The position numbers were made by a program, and so were the translations under genes. A DNA stretch of 6,012 nt, taken from contig DAOWAQ010000128.1 of assembly GCA_030634505.1 (NCBI GenBank), forward strand, positions 1-6,012. Direction: 5' to 3'. This DNA is from Calditrichia bacterium. Lineage in GTDB: Bacteria; Calditrichota; Calditrichia; JAJRVZ01. The notes under the pieces were generated by a model. That model made no database searches, was not told where the DNA came from, and worked only from the letters and a program-made list of their open reading frames with translations. Each line of letters begins with the position of its first letter. The stretch's first letter is position 1. Below, in pieces: positions 5,142 through 6,012 of the stretch.

Positions 5142-6012
5142 TTAATATCTATAGGCTCTGCCGGCAGGTTGTTTTGTTACCTTAATATCCCTTAGCACCG
5201 ATTCTTTTATATTGATTTGAAACCTGTAATAATCGAATGTAGGTTGCCAACTGAATGTCATTTCCCAACAATGTAAATCACGAGTAACATTAAAATTTTG
5301 GTTTGTAATTTGTTTATCATCCCAATCGTATCTCAAAGTCCATCCAATTTTCCAGTTCCGGGTTAAACTTATATTTGAATTTAAACTCAAATCTATGCGT
5401 TCTGTTGCTTCATTTAAATTGGTCTTATTGTAAGAATAATTTAAATTAACACTAACCTGCCAGGGAATTGAAATTTCACCGGAATTCGGTTTGTTTAGTT
5501 TATCTAAACTATCATCACTGTCAAACGGTTCCTTGTAGTTATCATATGGTAGTTCCAGAATTTCTTCTTCGATATTATTTTCTGACTCTTCTTTACTTTC
5601 ATCATCTTCTTTGGTAACAGAAAAATCTTTATCAGATAGACGAAATCCCATACTTCCGCTAACTGATTTTAGCCTTGGCAACTTCCCCGCATCCGGTAAA
5701 AATACATTCTTATCACCCGAAGCTCCGGCTTCATAAAAACTATGTCTGGCAGTTAAATTAACACTTACTCTTTTTCCTGGATTTGCACGAAAACTGGTGC
5801 TTATGTCCGACCAATTTAAACTGTCCCTTTTGAAATCATAGCTGCCGCTAAAATTCAAATTGAAAAGATCTACTTTTTGTTCTTCGCCATCATCATCAAT
5901 CAACTTAGCTTGAAAAAGATTGCTTAAACTGTATCTTAAACTTTGCGATTCATGTCTTGAGGTCCCGCCGAACGGGCTTTTCTGAAATCTGTCAATCAAT
6001 TGTTCCTCACCA
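5142..6012 (-). CDS. lptD: LptD-type LPS-assembly outer-membrane protein, C-terminal part
   Basis: The frame is open to the right edge, so this is the 3' end of a larger gene. About 290 residues are visible; a TTG at 5997-5999 is internal, not a start. LptD is the outer-membrane beta-barrel that inserts lipopolysaccharide in the outer leaflet. The visible part alternates polar and aromatic residues as barrel strands do (SYDFKRDSLNWSDISTSFRA; WQVSVNLNYSYN; WKIGWTLRYDWDD). It ends with NVTRDLHCWEMTFSWQPTFD (5233-5292) and a final strand YRFQINIKESVLRDIKVTK. The DLHCWEM block followed by a tryptophan-proline step and an Ile-Lys-Glu/Ser final strand is what I know from LptD-like proteins of Bacteroidota and relatives. 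An acidic, non-barrel insert lies at about 5508-5626. Four bases separate its stop from the TonB-like gene. The assignment rests on the C-terminal motif, as the N-terminal OstA/LptA-like domain is out of view. Confidence 0.75.
   Translation of the reverse strand, partial: GEEQLIDRFQKSPFGGTSRHESQSLRYSLSNLFQAKLIDDDGEEQKVDLFNLNFSGSYDFKRDSLNWSDISTSFRANPGKRVSVNLTARHSFYEAGASGDKNVFLPDAGKLPRLKSVSGSMGFRLSDKDFSVTKEDDESKEESENNIEEEILELPYDNYKEPFDSDDSLDKLNKPNSGEISIPWQVSVNLNYSYNKTNLNEATERIDLSLNSNISLTRNWKIGWTLRYDWDDKQITNQNFNVTRDLHCWEMTFSWQPTFDYYRFQINIKESVLRDIKVTKQPAGRAYRY

Noticed and set aside
5142..5999. Treating the right-edge frame as a complete 285-residue protein starting at TTG 5999
   Set aside because: The frame continues without a stop to the window edge, there is no ribosome binding site, and the barrel strands are only the end of a larger LptD-like protein.

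Overview
The window is AT-rich and densely coded, with seven genes on two strands. It looks like a piece of chromosome from a Gram-negative (diderm) bacterium, probably of the FCB group (a Bacteroidota, Ignavibacteria or Calditrichota-like lineage). The best clue is the C-terminal end of an LptD-type outer-membrane protein carrying the 'DLHCWEM' block that I associate with LptD proteins of that group. Shine-Dalgarno sequences are clear in front of several genes, which argues against a typical Bacteroidota. The lineage call is inference.

Left part (1-1841, + strand): the last 46 codons of an unrecognised gene, then an imperfect inverted repeat built from 9-nt CGCAGAGA-like units (154-249), an AT-rich leader, and a complete class II fumarase gene (fumC). 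FumC ends at a strong Rho-independent terminator (1798-1841).

Middle (1805-3162): nnrE, encoding a stand-alone NAD(P)H-hydrate epimerase, lies on the minus strand and converges on fumC. Its last codons overlap the fumC terminator. A divergent AT-rich spacer of about 200 bases separates nnrE from a small + strand gene. That gene encodes a helix-turn-helix domain fused to an extreme polylysine tail, and it is the most unusual gene in the window.

Right part (3181-6012, - strand): a tight cluster reading lptD (5' end outside the window), a TonB/TolA-like protein, an ExbB/TolQ proton-channel protein, and an ExbD/TolR protein. Gaps are 4, 1 and 18 bases. The last three genes make a complete Ton/Tol-type energy-transducing complex of the inner membrane. 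Its placement directly behind an LPS-assembly outer-membrane barrel suggests shared expression and perhaps a shared role in envelope maintenance.

No tRNA, rRNA, CRISPR array, insertion sequence or phage gene was recognised. Most of the window is ordinary housekeeping. The points worth a second look are the HTH-polylysine protein, the lptD-tonB/tolA-exbB-exbD linkage, the dispersed-type inverted repeat, and the altered GGDG motif in nnrE.
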